Notes: generated by a model not told the origin, from the sequence alone. Counted from the first letter of the stretch, positions 12,481 through 23,629 are shown. The stretch: 64,000 bases of DNA from Okapia johnstoni (GCA_024291935.2 CM044307.1:100569461-100633460); one strand, 5' to 3'. Numbers and translations are program-made.

Positions 12481-13450
12481 GTAAAAAAAATTTTCTAGTA
12501 CAAATAAACAGAACAAAAAGAATAAGACAAAGTGCTGAGTAACACCAAAACATAAAGAATAAGTACAGGAAAGGAAGAACTACAAATAAAACTGGGAAAT
12601 ACCAGCAGAGTGGTAGAAACAAAATCGAGAGAGTAAGGTATTACGTAAGTTGCAGCATATATAAAAGAGAACTAGAATCATTTCAAAGGCCTCTTTTCAC
12701 TTAAAAAAAGTCCACTCACCTGCATCAACCACGTTTATTCAAATACAAACCACAATACTGACAACTACAAATAAAAACCTAAACATGTGGATATACCTTA
12801 ATATGTTTGTATTTGCTTGATGTACATACAAGCTTAAAGTAAGATTTCAAGAAGTTTAACCCATTAATAATTTAAATAATCCTTCACATCAGGCTTTACA
12901 CAAATGATAATATACAAATTCAAAACAAGGTATATTACTGAAAAAAAAATCAGTGATTTATCCCCACTATATATTATGTTTGTAAAGAATAATGTCATAA
13001 TTGTGAATAATTGTGTTACTATCTCTTATTGCCAAATTTAGCTCTGTTTATTTTAAAAACAGAAATGTTTCAACCGATTTTCAGGGCTAAATATGTACAG
13101 TGCATAATACCCAGAATAAAAGATTGTTTTATTAACTCCAAAAAGATTGCAACGTCCTACTCAGGAATGTTAACACAAATCTCTAAATAAATAATATAAC
13201 TCCAAAAAGAATCCTCCTCTGCCCATAGCTACAAAATTATTAACCAAAATGTTCAGAAAAGGAAAAAGAATAAACAGTATTATCAAGGATAAATACCACC
13301 GTTTACTGAAAATCTTCCCCCTCTGGGAATTTTTACATCTTCTGTGGGAAGAGTAGAAGGTGTTGTGTTGGGGGATAAAACACTGCTATTCTAAAACCAC
13401 CATAAGGACAAGACTGGCAGCACCGTGAGATTACAACCAGAGGAATTTTA
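12481..13450. other. PAWR intron, no recognised element
   Basis: AT-rich intron; nothing recognisable besides the tandem duplication that follows. Confidence 0.5.
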
Positions 13451-13502
13451 CGCTAAAATAAGCTATTTTAAAGTTTCGCTAAAATAAGCTATTTTAAAGT
13501 TT
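13451..13502. repeat. Perfect 26-bp tandem duplication
   Basis: Two identical 26-bp units (13451-13476, 13477-13502) plus the first three bases of a third. Each unit contains the inverted repeat TAAAATA-AGC-TATTTTA. The perfect identity points to a recent local duplication. Confidence 0.95.
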
Positions 13503-13870
13503 CGCAATTAGAAGTAATACAATACTCACGAGTAAAATCCTCCTTTTAGAAACGATACCAAATATTCAGAAGTACTGGATAAATTGTAAAATTCTTAAGT
13601 AACCAACAAGTACAAGACTGGTCTCCATATTTTTAATATGTTTCACTACCTTATTGTATCCCACCACTCCAGTCCCACTGTCCTAAATAGCCCCTACCCT
13701 CTGTGTAGGTTTTCTCTCTTGCTTTAAATACACAGACATAAACAGAGCAAGAACTAAATATGAAAATCATTTCTCAGACTCTATTAAAATCATGATACAT
13801 ATTCACTGTGGGAAACAGATAATATGATCAGTCTCTCCAGTAACCCCAATAAACCAGAGACAACAGATGC

Positions 13871-14057
13871 TGTGAAAGTGAAAGTTGGTCACTCGTGTCT
13901 GACTCTTTGCGACCCCATGGACTATACAGTCCATGGAATTCTCCAGGTCAGAATACCGAAGTGGGTAGCCTTTCCCTTCTCTAGGGGATCTTCCCAACCC
14001 AGGGACTGAACCCAGGTCTCCCGAATTGCAGGTGGATTCTTTACCAGCTGAGCCACA
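13871..14057 (-). mobile_element. Bov-tA SINE
   Basis: Starts with the 'gtgaaagtgaaag' terminus, continues through the BovA body, and ends in the tRNA-like head 'ttctttaccagctgagccac'. Confidence 0.85.
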
Positions 14058-14651
14058 ATTCTACAATATATCAATATTAGTAGTTCATAACCTTTTTGGA
14101 TTTCAGACCCCTTTGAAAATCTGATGAAAACATATACCTCTTTTTCCAAATAAGCATGATATTCTTGTACACAGAAATTTAGCAGCTTGTCAATAGAGTT
14201 CAAGTTTAGAACACTTTATATAAAAGACACAGTTTTATTATCATACCCTTTGTTATATGCTCTCCCTCTACTCATTTAATATAATAGGTAATAATCTTCC
14301 TATAATTATTAATTCTTATAGGTAATATTTTCTACAACATCAGTTTAATGTTCCTATTGTAACTTTACATTAATATATTACAGCATATACGCTATCTCAT
14401 TCTTACAAATTTAAGTTTTTCCGTTAGGGGCTATCATACATATTCTTTTCTGATATGTTAAATACAGTAAATCATCTTAAAGAGATCACTAAAAACTTAA
14501 CCAAGTAAACATTCTTTTACAAAAATTACACATTGGGGAGGAAAGAACCCCACAAATACATGACCACTGGTCCACCCTTCCTAAACATTGAGTTTCAGAA
14601 ACTTTATGACCCCCACCTACAAATAATTTTCCAAAGTTATTGAAACATAGT
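14058..14651. other. PAWR intron, possible old repeat at 14085-14210
   Basis: 'tagttcataacctttttgga' and 'tttcagacccctttgaaaat' resemble the end of an old hAT-type repeat ('gggtccatgaacccc...'), but the match is too weak to name. The rest is AT-rich intron. Confidence 0.3.
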
Positions 14652-14852
14652 TGTTTTTTTTTTAGTATTTATTTCTGTGGCTGTATCGGGTCTTAGCCAC
14701 AGCACGCAGGGATCTTCCGTCTCTATTGTGGCATGTGGAATCTTCAGCTGCAGCATGCAAACTCTTAGTTGTGGCATGTGGGACCTAGTTCCCTGATCAG
14801 GGATCGAATCTGCACTGGAAGCGTAAAGCCTTTAGACCACTAGGGAAGCCCC
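14652..14852 (-). mobile_element. CHR-type SINE
   Basis: Minus-oriented cetartiodactyl tRNA-derived SINE. A T-run is followed by 'tggctgtatcgggtcttagc', 'tagttccctgatcagggatc' and the head 'agaccactagggaagcccc'. Confidence 0.8.
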
Positions 14853-16217
14853 ATTTAAACATGTTTCATAAAAAGGAGTTCAGTGAATATTTAAGAGATG
14901 TTCTAGGTAAACGAGTTGATTCAATAAAATAGGGCATAATTAGAGTCACAGCTTAACAAACTCAATGCCTCCTTGATATCTGTAAGAAAAATTAATATTT
15001 AATTCATAATTTATAAGAACACACAAACTGCTCTTGTGGATGGCTTGTATCCTCTAATGACTTTTTGTCTGGCCATATGTATAAGTTACTTGGTTTACTG
15101 AAAATATTTTCTAACATATAATGCCAAATATCTATCCTTTAGCTCATTCCTTTTTTTCACCCCATTAATCAGCAGACACCCTCTCAAGAACTATACATTC
15201 TCCAGTCTTTGTTGCAACTTGTTGAGAGATTAATGAATGTAATAAACTGCTGATATACAATACAACAAATTCCTCCAGATAAGGCATTAATAATTTCAGA
15301 TCTAGATTGTTTTTTATCTTGTGTCTGAGTTGTAATGAGTTTGTGAATAATGACTAGTAACTTTAGAAAAGTTTTGTTTTTTTAGTAGTATTAAACATGG
15401 CTAAACCTTTCAGTGTTGAAAAGTAACAAACCACATGTTCTAGGCTATGAAAATAAAAGCAGCAACAAGTGTACAAACAGGTCACAAGTAAAATAATGGT
15501 CTAAAGAGCTTAAAAATAAATACATACACCATGTGAAATAAACTGTCTTCCTCATTTAACACAATGATAAATGGTAAATAAAGCTTTTGATAAAGATTTG
15601 TAAGGAAATTATTCCCCTAATGACTCTTAACTAAAGAATGCAAATCTGAAAAGTGCCAATTATAATTTAAAGTGTATTACTTAAGAACTAAATGTGTACG
15701 AATGATACAACAAATGTGATAATTACTGAAGTTCATTTTTACTTCCCAAAACAAAAACTGATAAAAAATTTTTTGGTTTGAGAACATGGCCTACAAACGG
15801 GCCAAATCAAATCTTTTTGATTGGCAATGCTTGCTAGCAAACAAAAAAAGATTCTTTTCAGTTTAAACTAGTCACGTTAAGTAAAAATTACCAAACAATG
15901 CTTACATATTAGAAGTTTAAAGGAATCACAGGTTTCATTATACCTATATCAAAATTACTCAGAAATCAAAATAAAAGTAGCAGCAGTGGCAAATATATCA
16001 GATTTACTCAGTTGTTGATTACCTTAGCCTTCTTAAACATTGTTTTATCACTAAACATTTAAATCTTTTCTATTCAGTAACTTAGTATTAAAATTACAGC
16101 TCTTCTTAATCAATATTTTATTTATATACACTATAACAACCACAACTTTTAACCATATATTTAAACAACATAAAAGCAGAGGAAAACGGATGTTTTATAC
16201 ATATAAATCTAGGTAGA
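14853..16217. other. PAWR intron, no recognised element
   Basis: About 1.4 kb of AT-rich intron upstream of a MIR; no recognisable repeat. Confidence 0.5.
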
Positions 16218-16345
16218 TTGTCTTGCACAGGCATGTAGGTTCTGGAGTCAGGTTGCCTGAGTTCAAATCTGGGCTCATACTGACTAGTTTTGTAACCACA
16301 GTGAAATGATTCTACCTCTTTATCTCATTTCCTTCATGCTGTGTG
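16218..16345 (+). repeat. MIR SINE fragment
   Basis: 'ggttctggagtcaggttgcc', 'tgagttcaaatctgggctca' and 'cctctttatctcatttcctt' follow the MIR consensus in plus orientation. Confidence 0.75.
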
Positions 16346-16486
16346 CAGTTTTCAAAGACTGCACTGTACGTGAGAATAAGTTGTGGTCTTCTTACAATGT
16401 AATTTCTTTTTAAGAGGACAATTAAGGTTTCTGACATTACACTTATGTCTACAATATGTTCTTAGTCATAACTTAAGGATTCTTAC

Positions 16487-16521
16487 CTTTTGTATCTGCC
16501 TGAAACCGTCCTAGGTGGCTC
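16487..16521 (-). CDS. PAWR: PAWR 35-nt micro-exon
   Basis: Read on the minus strand, a pyrimidine-rich tract ending in TTTACAG (AG at 16522-16523) precedes 35 nt encoding EPPRTVSGRYK plus two bases of the next codon. A strong GTAAGA donor (16481-16486) follows. The peptide equals human PAWR residues of about 217-227 as I remember them and joins exactly the flanking exons: phase 0 at its start, phase 2 at its end. It is far below usual exon size and its length is not a multiple of three, so skipping would shift the frame and remove the coiled coil. Its neighbours are 10-16 kb introns, and SINEs begin 57 bp upstream in gene orientation. Confidence 0.92.
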
Positions 16522-16578
16522 CTGTAAAGTAAAAATAACAACACATCAATTTTCATTTTAATAACATAGTCAGAATTA

Positions 16579-16785
16579 GGACTTCCCTGGTAGCTCAGAT
16601 GGTAAAGAGTTTGCCTGCAATTTAGGAGACCCAGGTTTCATCCCTGGGTTGGGAACATCCCCTGGAGAAGAAAATGGCAATCCACTCCAGTATTCTTGCC
16701 TGGAAAATCCCATGGATGGAGGAGCCTGGCAGGCTACAGTCCATGGGGTAGCAAAGAGTTGGACACGACTGAGCAACTAACACAC
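16579..16785 (+). mobile_element. Bov-tA SINE, 57 bp from the PAWR micro-exon
   Basis: Complete plus-oriented Bov-tA with head 'gacttccctggtagctcaga' and tail 'gacacgactgagcaactaac'. It is flanked by AGTCAGAATTA (16568-16578) and AGTCAAAATTA (16786-16796), a duplication with one mismatch. It lies on the acceptor side of the micro-exon in the transcript. Confidence 0.92.
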
Positions 16786-16867
16786 AGTCAAAATTAAATG
16801 ATAAGTCTTAATTAACAGATTACAAATCAACTATACGCCTATATTTTTTTTTTTAATTTTTAAATAA

Positions 16868-17060
16868 GTAAGTCTTTGACTCTGCAACCCCATCGACTGC
16901 AGCCAGCCAGATTCCTCTGTCCACGGAATTTTCCAGGCAAAAATACTGGAATGGATGGGTAGGCATTCCTTTCTCCAGGGCATCTTCCAGATCCAGGGAT
17001 CAAACCAGATCTCCTGCACTGCAGGCAGATTCTTTACCATGTGAGCCACTAGGGAAGCCC
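16868..17060 (-). mobile_element. Bov-tA SINE, inverted partner
   Basis: Minus-oriented copy ending in 'ccatgtgagccactagggaa'. It lies 80-90 bp from the plus-oriented copy at 16579-16785, so the pair can fold into a long imperfect hairpin in the PAWR pre-mRNA. Confidence 0.85.
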
Positions 17061-17159
17061 ATAAGATGATCAGATTCCAGCCTAAAACAGCAAATACTAC
17101 ATGGTGCAGTAAAGAATGTATCAATGTGGGAAAACAAGATAGAAAACAACCATACAGTT

Positions 17160-17345
17160 ATGAGTAAGATCTAGATTCAAGTTCCAACCAGACAGGCCAC
17201 CCAGTAGTGAGACTGTGGGTACGTTATTTAACTTCCATTAGTCTCAGTTTCTTCATCTCTAAAACAGGAATAAACACAATGTCTACTTTACCAGGCTGTT
17301 TTGGGGGTTAAATGAAAGAAGTGATAAAAACAATTAGCAAAACTT
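17160..17345 (+). repeat. MIR SINE fragment
   Basis: 'agtctcagtttcttcatctc' and 'gaataaacacaatgtctact', followed by 'ggttaaatgaaagaagtgat', are the 3' half of MIR in plus orientation. Confidence 0.7.
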
Positions 17346-17497
17346 CTTTACAACAGGTAAATAATTTAAAATTGACAGCGAAGTTTTTTTTAAAAACCTG
17401 GGATGTGGAAAAATCGTCACTGAATTTTCTGAGCAGAACTTTAATAAATCTGACTTAATTCTTCCAAATCAATAAATTCCCATTACAATAGCCTACA

Positions 17498-17618
17498 AGG
17501 AAATGGCATCCCGCTCCAGTATTCTTGCCTGGAAAATTCCATGGACAGAGGAGCCTAGTGGGCTCCAGTCCATGGAGTCACAAAGAGTTGGACATGACTG
17601 AGCACACATAGCACACAC
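17498..17618 (+). mobile_element. BovA SINE monomer
   Basis: A lone BovA unit without the tRNA head, flanked by CAATAGCCTACA (17486-17497) and CAACAGCCTACA (17619-17630), one mismatch. The duplication shows it arrived as a headless unit rather than being eroded later. Confidence 0.85.
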
Positions 17619-17630
17619 CAACAGCCTACA

Positions 17631-18942
17631 TCACTTATTTAAATATGACTTTATCGCATTTTTAAGTAATGCGATAAAGGGGTAGCAGGAGTCTCTCACC
17701 TTTGATTTCCTTTTCCCCAAAACCCTCAGTATAATCAGCATGCAATAAATATATATTGACGACCTATAGAAATAACTTCCCTGGAAATCTGCAGTTACAG
17801 AAAAAGCATCACCTTGGAATTAAAAAGTTGTAGAAAGTAACCAGGTGATATGATACAAGAAGTGCCCATGTGGGTGGGCCTGACCCTTTAATAGGATTAC
17901 CCCTGGAGAAGCCATGGTTTAACAGTTGGTTCAAAGACATTTTACCCTCCTCTGGGCATCAACTGATCTCATAGGAGGGACAGTAACAAAATCCTAGCAA
18001 GTCAACTGTAAAGAGTTTCTTATCTACCTGTCATTAAACTATGAGACCCTAAAGATAAGACAGATGAATCTTTGTACTCTTACAGCAAACATGTAAAACA
18101 GAGCTCCTATTTATAAAAATATGATATCTCTAAGTGAATAACAACAAAGAATATACTTTATAAAATCCAGTTTTTTAAAACTAATTTTGAAACCATAGTA
18201 ACTAGATTAAAATGTTTAATCCTGGTTATTTAGATAAAGCGGGAAGAAATACCAAAGTTATGTGTACACACTCAAAGTAATGATTTCAAATGCAACTTTT
18301 CTCCTTAAGTTTTATAAGTAGTATTCCAACTAATATTTTATCAAGGTTTTCTTTCATAATATTCCCTAATCTTATTATATATGAACTAAAACTTTAGGCA
18401 CAGACCTTAAAGGATGTCCATCTAAATTAAATATGCATTAGAAAAGATGCTAATGACACAGTAAGATCCAAAACACAAACACCTCTCTGATTTTGGTTAT
18501 AACTGAGATATTTCAAAAAATGACATCACCATGATTATCCAGACTACTTCTTACTGCAATGAAATTAGCGTAACTACTAAATAATAAGAGCCTCTGGCCG
18601 CATTTACTGATTTGTGTATAGTTGATATATTGACTGTAATGGTATGGAGACCTGGCAATAAAAAATATTTTTGAGGCTTCATGTAGCCATTTTACCCTAA
18701 CATGGTAGAACTAGAGACTAATACACATTTAGATTAGAATTTTAATATGTACAGAAATGTGAAATGCAGGATGTTTTTAGCAACACTACACTATAGTGGC
18801 ATGATACTACTGTTACACTGACGTACCTATAAATGACTTAAAAGTAAGTATTAGGCAAATTTCCATTGAAGTATACTATTAATAATAAGAAGTTGTATGT
18901 TACTAATTTTTTACATTTCTTACAGCTTTTTAAAAAACAACT
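17631..18942. other. PAWR intron, no recognised element
   Basis: AT-rich intron of about 1.3 kb; no recognisable repeat or motif. Confidence 0.5.
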
Positions 18943-18954
18943 AGTCACTTAAAA

Positions 18955-19166
18955 GGCTTTTTCCACGTGGCACAGTGGTAAAGAATCCGCCTGCCAATGC
19001 AGGAGATGTGGGTTCAATCCCTGGGTAGGGAAGATCCTCTAGAGTAGGAAATGGCAATCCATTCCATTATTCTTGCCTGGAAAAATTCCATGGACAGCAG
19101 AGCCTGGCGGGCTACAGTCCATGGGATTGCAAAGAGTCAGACACAGCTGAGTTACTGAGCACACAC
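18955..19166 (+). mobile_element. Bov-tA SINE with perfect duplication
   Basis: Plus-oriented Bov-tA bounded by a perfect 12-bp AGTCACTTAAAA (18943-18954 and 19167-19178). The first bases of the head are altered. Confidence 0.9.
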
Positions 19167-19554
19167 AGTCACTTAAAACATATCTCAAGTTTTACAGTAT
19201 TTTCTGTACAGCTCATCTGGTACAAGTAATAAAATTATAAACTCAAACATACTTGACCAAATTACTCCATGCTCAAGTCCAAGATATGTAAACAATCAGA
19301 TTTAAGTCTACTTCTATATAACTAATATTCAATTTAAGGTTCTAAAGCAGACCAACACTCTTAAGTTCTTGCTTATTGGTCAGATTTGAAAACTGTTTTT
19401 ATTAGATTATACATTTTGTAGCTAAATGTTATTTCACAGTGACTCTGGTAACCAAATTTCATTGCTTAACAACGAAGTGTTCCTCCAATCAGACAGACTA
19501 CATTATTGTCAGCAGAGATTGGGAGGGGTGGCAGCCTGCTTCTCATGTGTATTC

Positions 19555-19616
19555 AAAACTGACATTTACACCAAAAAAACAAAAACAAAAACAAAAACAA
19601 AAAACTGACATTTACA
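19555..19616 (+). mobile_element. Tail-only retrotransposition, (CAAAAA)n
   Basis: A 30-bp CAAAAA-type stretch (19571-19600) is bounded by a perfect 16-bp duplication AAAACTGACATTTACA (19555-19570 and 19601-19616). No element body is present between them. This is what a maximally 5'-truncated insertion primed from an A-rich tail would leave. Confidence 0.8.
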
Positions 19617-20569
19617 GATGGGAGTTTAAAGCCATCTCTATGCCCTGACAAAAAGAACTGAAATGTTACACAGAAGAAAAAAAAATCAACACCTATAGTG
19701 CAGTGCAACAGTCCCTTACAATTCTGAGGAGGAAAATGCTTGATGCTTCTATGTATTAATACAAAATTCTGTACAAATATAACTATAAGCCTCTATATTT
19801 CAGGGATCACAAAGACTTCCGAGCAAATAGTGATAACTTAACAATTACTATAACTGTTAAAAAGTTGACAATTTTAGTCTAAATGTGGGGGCGGGGGAGA
19901 AGCACTTTCAGTATCACTGAAACTGCTTATAAAAAATACAAATGTTAAGACCATACTGGTCTTTAAAGTTTCAAAGACGATGTAATCGACCTTCAATAAC
20001 TCCAAAGTCTATTATGCTACTGATTTAAAATATACTTTTCCTGAAATAATCTTCCTTGCAATGGGATGGTTTATATTACAAAAGGAAAGGAGAAAGATCT
20101 ATGTAGAGCTTAGAAAATGTTGGCAAAGCAAACTGGTTTATGTAAGTTTAAATAAACCATTCTGCTTCATTAAAGCTTACAATGCTCAATAAGGAAATCC
20201 CTCGAACACTGTCTTTACAGGTGCAATGGGAGATCAGAACTTGTAAAGTATGAACAAATATAAAAGCAAATGTGAAATAAGATCAGACAAATACAGGCCC
20301 AGTAGAATATAGTAAAATAATACTGAAGTTATTCAAATTTATTTGAGCCCTCAGTAAAACTGTTGTATACCATGTTAACTGACTTTCAGGACTAAATTAA
20401 AACACCTATACTGGTATACACAATGTATTGATACTAAGATACAAAGTTGAAGATGAATGAAGAATGGAATATCTGTAATGTATAACTGATAAAATAACTT
20501 ACAAATGAAAATAAGAAAACTGAACAGAATGTACATACAGCAGGGGAACTTGGCCTGGTATGAGAAATC
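19617..20569. other. PAWR intron, no recognised element
   Basis: AT-rich intron with a short G-run near 19888; no recognised repeat. Confidence 0.5.
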
Positions 20570-21245
20570 AGAGCCTGAGCAGAATGACAAGAGGTAGACA
20601 AAGCGGGAAAGGGAAGTCAGGTTATCAGGCCTGAGGAGAGGTCAGAAAGGGAGCCCCATGAAGGGATGCTGGGAGCCCCAAACAGAGCGTGAGGGCATGA
20701 TGGTCATCCATGGAGCAGGGTGGCCCAAAATGGGGATTTTGCCCATAAGGGTAAAGAAGGTATCCCCTTGAAGAGGTGGCCTGGCATGGAAAATTCACAG
20801 CCTGTGTAAGGTGTGGAGAGGATCTCTGCAGGGAATGACCAGAGGAGATGTGCTACAGCCCACATAAAAAGGATGAAGAGAGTATCCACAGAGTGGCAGC
20901 CTGGCCTGGGTGGGTCAAAACCCAATCAGGTTGATAGGGCATCCCTATGGAGGAGTAATCCAGCATGAGGTCTCAGTCTGAGCAGGGCAAAGAAAGACGC
21001 GAGTGAAGAGCAGCCCATCATGGGACAGCAGGAACTAAGCAGGGTGAGCAGGGCATCTACAGGGGGAGTGACCTGCTATGAGGAGTCAGAACTCAAGCAG
21101 GGTAAAGAGGGTACTCTGCAGCCTCACAAGGGAACAGCCAAGCCGGGAAGAAAGTGAAGAGTGTCCATGCACAAGGTAAAGCCAATGTGTGATGTCAAAA
21201 CCCACTTGCGGTGAGGAGGGCATCAATGTGCAGGAGGAGTGACAA
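20570..21245 (+). repeat. Degenerate minisatellite, ~58-bp period, about 11 units
   Basis: GC- and purine-rich tract standing out from AT-rich surroundings. Imperfect units of about 55-65 bp share the cores GGCATCC, GGAGTGACCTG, GAGTCAGAACTCAAGCAGGG and GGGTAAAGAGGG (for example near 20937, 21050, 21108 and 21210). Units differ by many substitutions and indels, so the array is old. It may be the internal part of the retroviral element whose LTR follows at 21905. Confidence 0.75.
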
Positions 21246-21829
21246 TGGGCGAGAGGTTACACACAGGTGAATTGAATAAATAAGAAAATATGTTAAGAAT
21301 AATGTGAAACAGGTTACCCAGTGTCAGAAAAGGGAGTTACAAATACTAGACTAAGACTTGTGATATTAGATTATAATTGGCCATACTGGTATAAATTAGT
21401 TTCAATATCTACATAAATAGATGTAGCTAGCTAGCTAGGTGAGTAAGCAGCAAACAGGTATGTATACGTATGTATGTGCATATAGACACACACAGTACGT
21501 CTGTACACAGCAGAGGGACTAGGAACAGTGCCACCTCAACAACATGAACAACTACAGCCCAGACCTTGGCTTCATAATATCACTTTCAATAAAAGAAATG
21601 AGGGCTCCTTAAAGACACAGCTGCTTTCAAGGCTGGAGTAAGAAAGCTCCAGGTGAGTCTGCAATACCTTATTATGCCAGAAAACAAAGAAGTATTCCAA
21701 GACAGAGAGAGACGCAGCAAACGATACAAAAGGTTAAAGGGGCTCCCACTGGCCAAATCTGGGATAATGTGAATATTAAAATAAACAGTGATGGTGTGGT
21801 AGAGCAAACTCATGGAGATAGTGAAAGAC
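21246..21829 (+). other. Possible retroviral internal remnant
   Basis: The stretch between the minisatellite and the MLT1 LTR contains a TAGC micro-repeat (21426-21438) and sequence such as 'ggctcccactggccaaatct' with only short open frames. It may be MaLR internal sequence, but I cannot assign it. No intact viral gene is present. Confidence 0.25.
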
Positions 21830-21904
21830 AGGGAAGCCTGGCGTGCTGCAGTTCATGGGGCTGCAAGGAGTCAGAGAAGACTTAGCAACTGAACAACAAC
21901 AAGG
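21830..21904 (+). mobile_element. BovA 3' fragment
   Basis: 'ggaagcctggcgtgctgcag' to 'gacttagcaactgaacaac' is the 3' part of a BovA/BovB-type tail in plus orientation. Confidence 0.75.
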
Positions 21905-22363
21905 TAAAATAATGACCTTCAAAGATGTTCACATCTTAATCTCTAAAACCTTCAAACATATTAGGTTACATAGCAAAGGGAAATTAAGGTTGCTAATCAA
22001 TGACCTTAAATAGGGAGATTATACTGGGTTATCTAATGGGCCCATTGTAATCACAATGGTCACTCAAAGTGGAAGAAAGAGGCAGAAAGTCAGAGGGAGA
22101 TAGAGCAAAGCAGCAAAGTCACAATTTTGACTTTGAAGAAGGAAGAGGGAGAAGGAATTCAGGTAGCTGTGAAGAGCTGGAAGAGGCAAGGAAATGGATT
22201 CTCTCCTACAGCATCCAAAAAGGAATGCAGTCCTGATTTTATCCTTTGATTTTGGTCCACAATTGCACTGGCCCAATGAGACTGCCAACTTAAAAACACT
22301 GTAAGTTGATAAATTTGTGTTGTTTTAAGATAAGAAATTTGTGGCAATCAAGCTAATACAGAT
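21905..22363 (+). mobile_element. MLT1-type LTR (ERVL-MaLR)
   Basis: Plus-oriented LTR with 'gatgttcacatcttaatctc', 'gggagattatactgggttat', 'gaagagctggaagaggcaag' and 'aaatttgtgttgttttaaga', ending 'caagctaatacag'. These follow the order of MLT1 LTRs. Only this LTR is clearly seen. Confidence 0.8.
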
Positions 22364-22559
22364 TTTAACAATGTAAAACCCACCATGTAAAATGGGTAGT
22401 AGTGAGTTGATACAGATATACAGATACAGATAGATGACAGACAAATGGATACAGACAATAGAGAGTTTGATGGAGACAAAGATATCTACAGGGTTCAGAG
22501 AACTTATCCACAAAATATTTATTAAGAAGCAACAGGGAAGCCTGGCAAATACTACCTTA

Positions 22560-23180
22560 ATCACATGACCAAAGTGATCATTATCAGCAATGGAACAAAT
22601 TAAAATTATGTGTCACCTGATAGACCACACATTGAGAAAAACACAGCATCAATTCTGTTATATTCCTGATAAAGACACACAACATGAATCTAATCATAAG
22701 TAAATATTAGATAACCCAAATTGAAGGTCATATGACAAAAATAAATGACCTATAATCTTAAAAAGTGTTAAGATTAAGAAAGCTAAAGAAAGACTGCATC
22801 AAACTAAAGGAAACTAAGGAGATACAGCAACTAAACAGAATATGTGATTCTGAACTAGACCCTTTTGCTATAATTTAGGATATGACTGGGGCAACTGGTG
22901 AAACTTGATGGTATCTGAATAAACTAGATGGTAAAAAAAATGTGTCAATGTCAACTTTAATTTTCTTGAAGAGCTATGTTGCACTTATGCAGGAGATCTT
23001 CTCTGTAGAAAACACACAGTGAAGTATTGGGGGTAGTAAGGCATCGAGTTAGCAACTTACTCTCAAACATTTTAAGGGGAAAAGAAATTCTCTACACAGT
23101 ACTTGTAACTTTTCAGTTAGCCTGAGAATGTTTTAAAAGGAAAATCAATAAATGAATCAAAGAAAGAAGTAAAATAAAAT
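22560..23180 (+). repeat. Old L1 3' end (L1M-like)
   Basis: 'tatgtgattctgaactagac', 'ttttgctataatttaggata', 'gaagtattgggggtagtaag' and 'caacttactctcaaacattt' follow the 3' end of old mammalian L1 subfamilies. Strongly decayed. Confidence 0.5.
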
Positions 23181-23289
23181 TCATAAATGCCCTCTCACAA
23201 AATCCTCTTGATTACATAAACTGATAAACTTTTCTTCATAAGTAACTTAGGCAGTATGTTGAAAATTTTTAGTCTTAAATATGCATTAT

Positions 23290-23625
23290 GGGGAATCCCC
23301 TGGTGGTCCCTTGTGGCTCAGCTGGTAAAGAATCCACCTGCAATGCAGGAGACCTGGGTTTGATCCCTGGGTTGGGAAGATCCCCTCTGGAGAAGGGAAA
23401 GGCTGCCCACTCCATTATTCTGGCCTGGAGAATTCCATGGACTATATATATACAGTCCATCCATGGTGTCGCAGAGTCAGAAACGACTGAGTAACTTCCA
23501 CTTTCACTGGTGATCCAGTAATTAAGATTTTGTGCTTCCACTGTAGGAAGAACTGGTTCGATCCCTGGTGGGGAACTAAGATCCCGCAAGTCATGAGGGA
23601 TAGCTAATAAATAATTTTTAAAAAT
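23290..23625 (+). mobile_element. CHR-type SINE split by a Bov-tA
   Basis: The CHR head (23290-23309, 'ggggaatcccctggtggtcc') resumes after the Bov-tA at 23512 ('gatccagtaattaag') and runs through 'tggttcgatccctggtgggg' and 'aactaagatcccgcaagtc' to about 23625. Confidence 0.85.
23310..23506 (+). mobile_element. Bov-tA SINE nested in a CHR SINE
   Basis: Flanked by CTGGTGGTCC (23300-23309) and CTGGTGATCC (23507-23516), a duplication of CHR sequence. The younger Bov-tA therefore jumped into the older CHR. Confidence 0.88.
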
Positions 23626-23629
23626 TGTT

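Noticed and set aside
15160..15300. Possible additional PAWR exon between 656 and 16486
   Set aside because: The three exons found already encode consecutive residues with matching phases, so no further constitutive exon fits, and I saw no alternative exon with good splice sites.
16579..16650. tRNA gene in a SINE head
   Set aside because: The tRNA-Glu-like heads of Bov-tA and CHR elements do not fold into a complete tRNA and repeat throughout the window.
20570..21245. Regularly spaced repeats as a CRISPR array
   Set aside because: The units are degenerate, contiguous and ~58 bp with no constant repeat/unique spacer structure, and the genome is mammalian.
21905..22363. Intact endogenous retrovirus
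   Set aside because: Only an LTR is clear. No gag, pol or env frame can be read beside it, and the sequence is strongly diverged.
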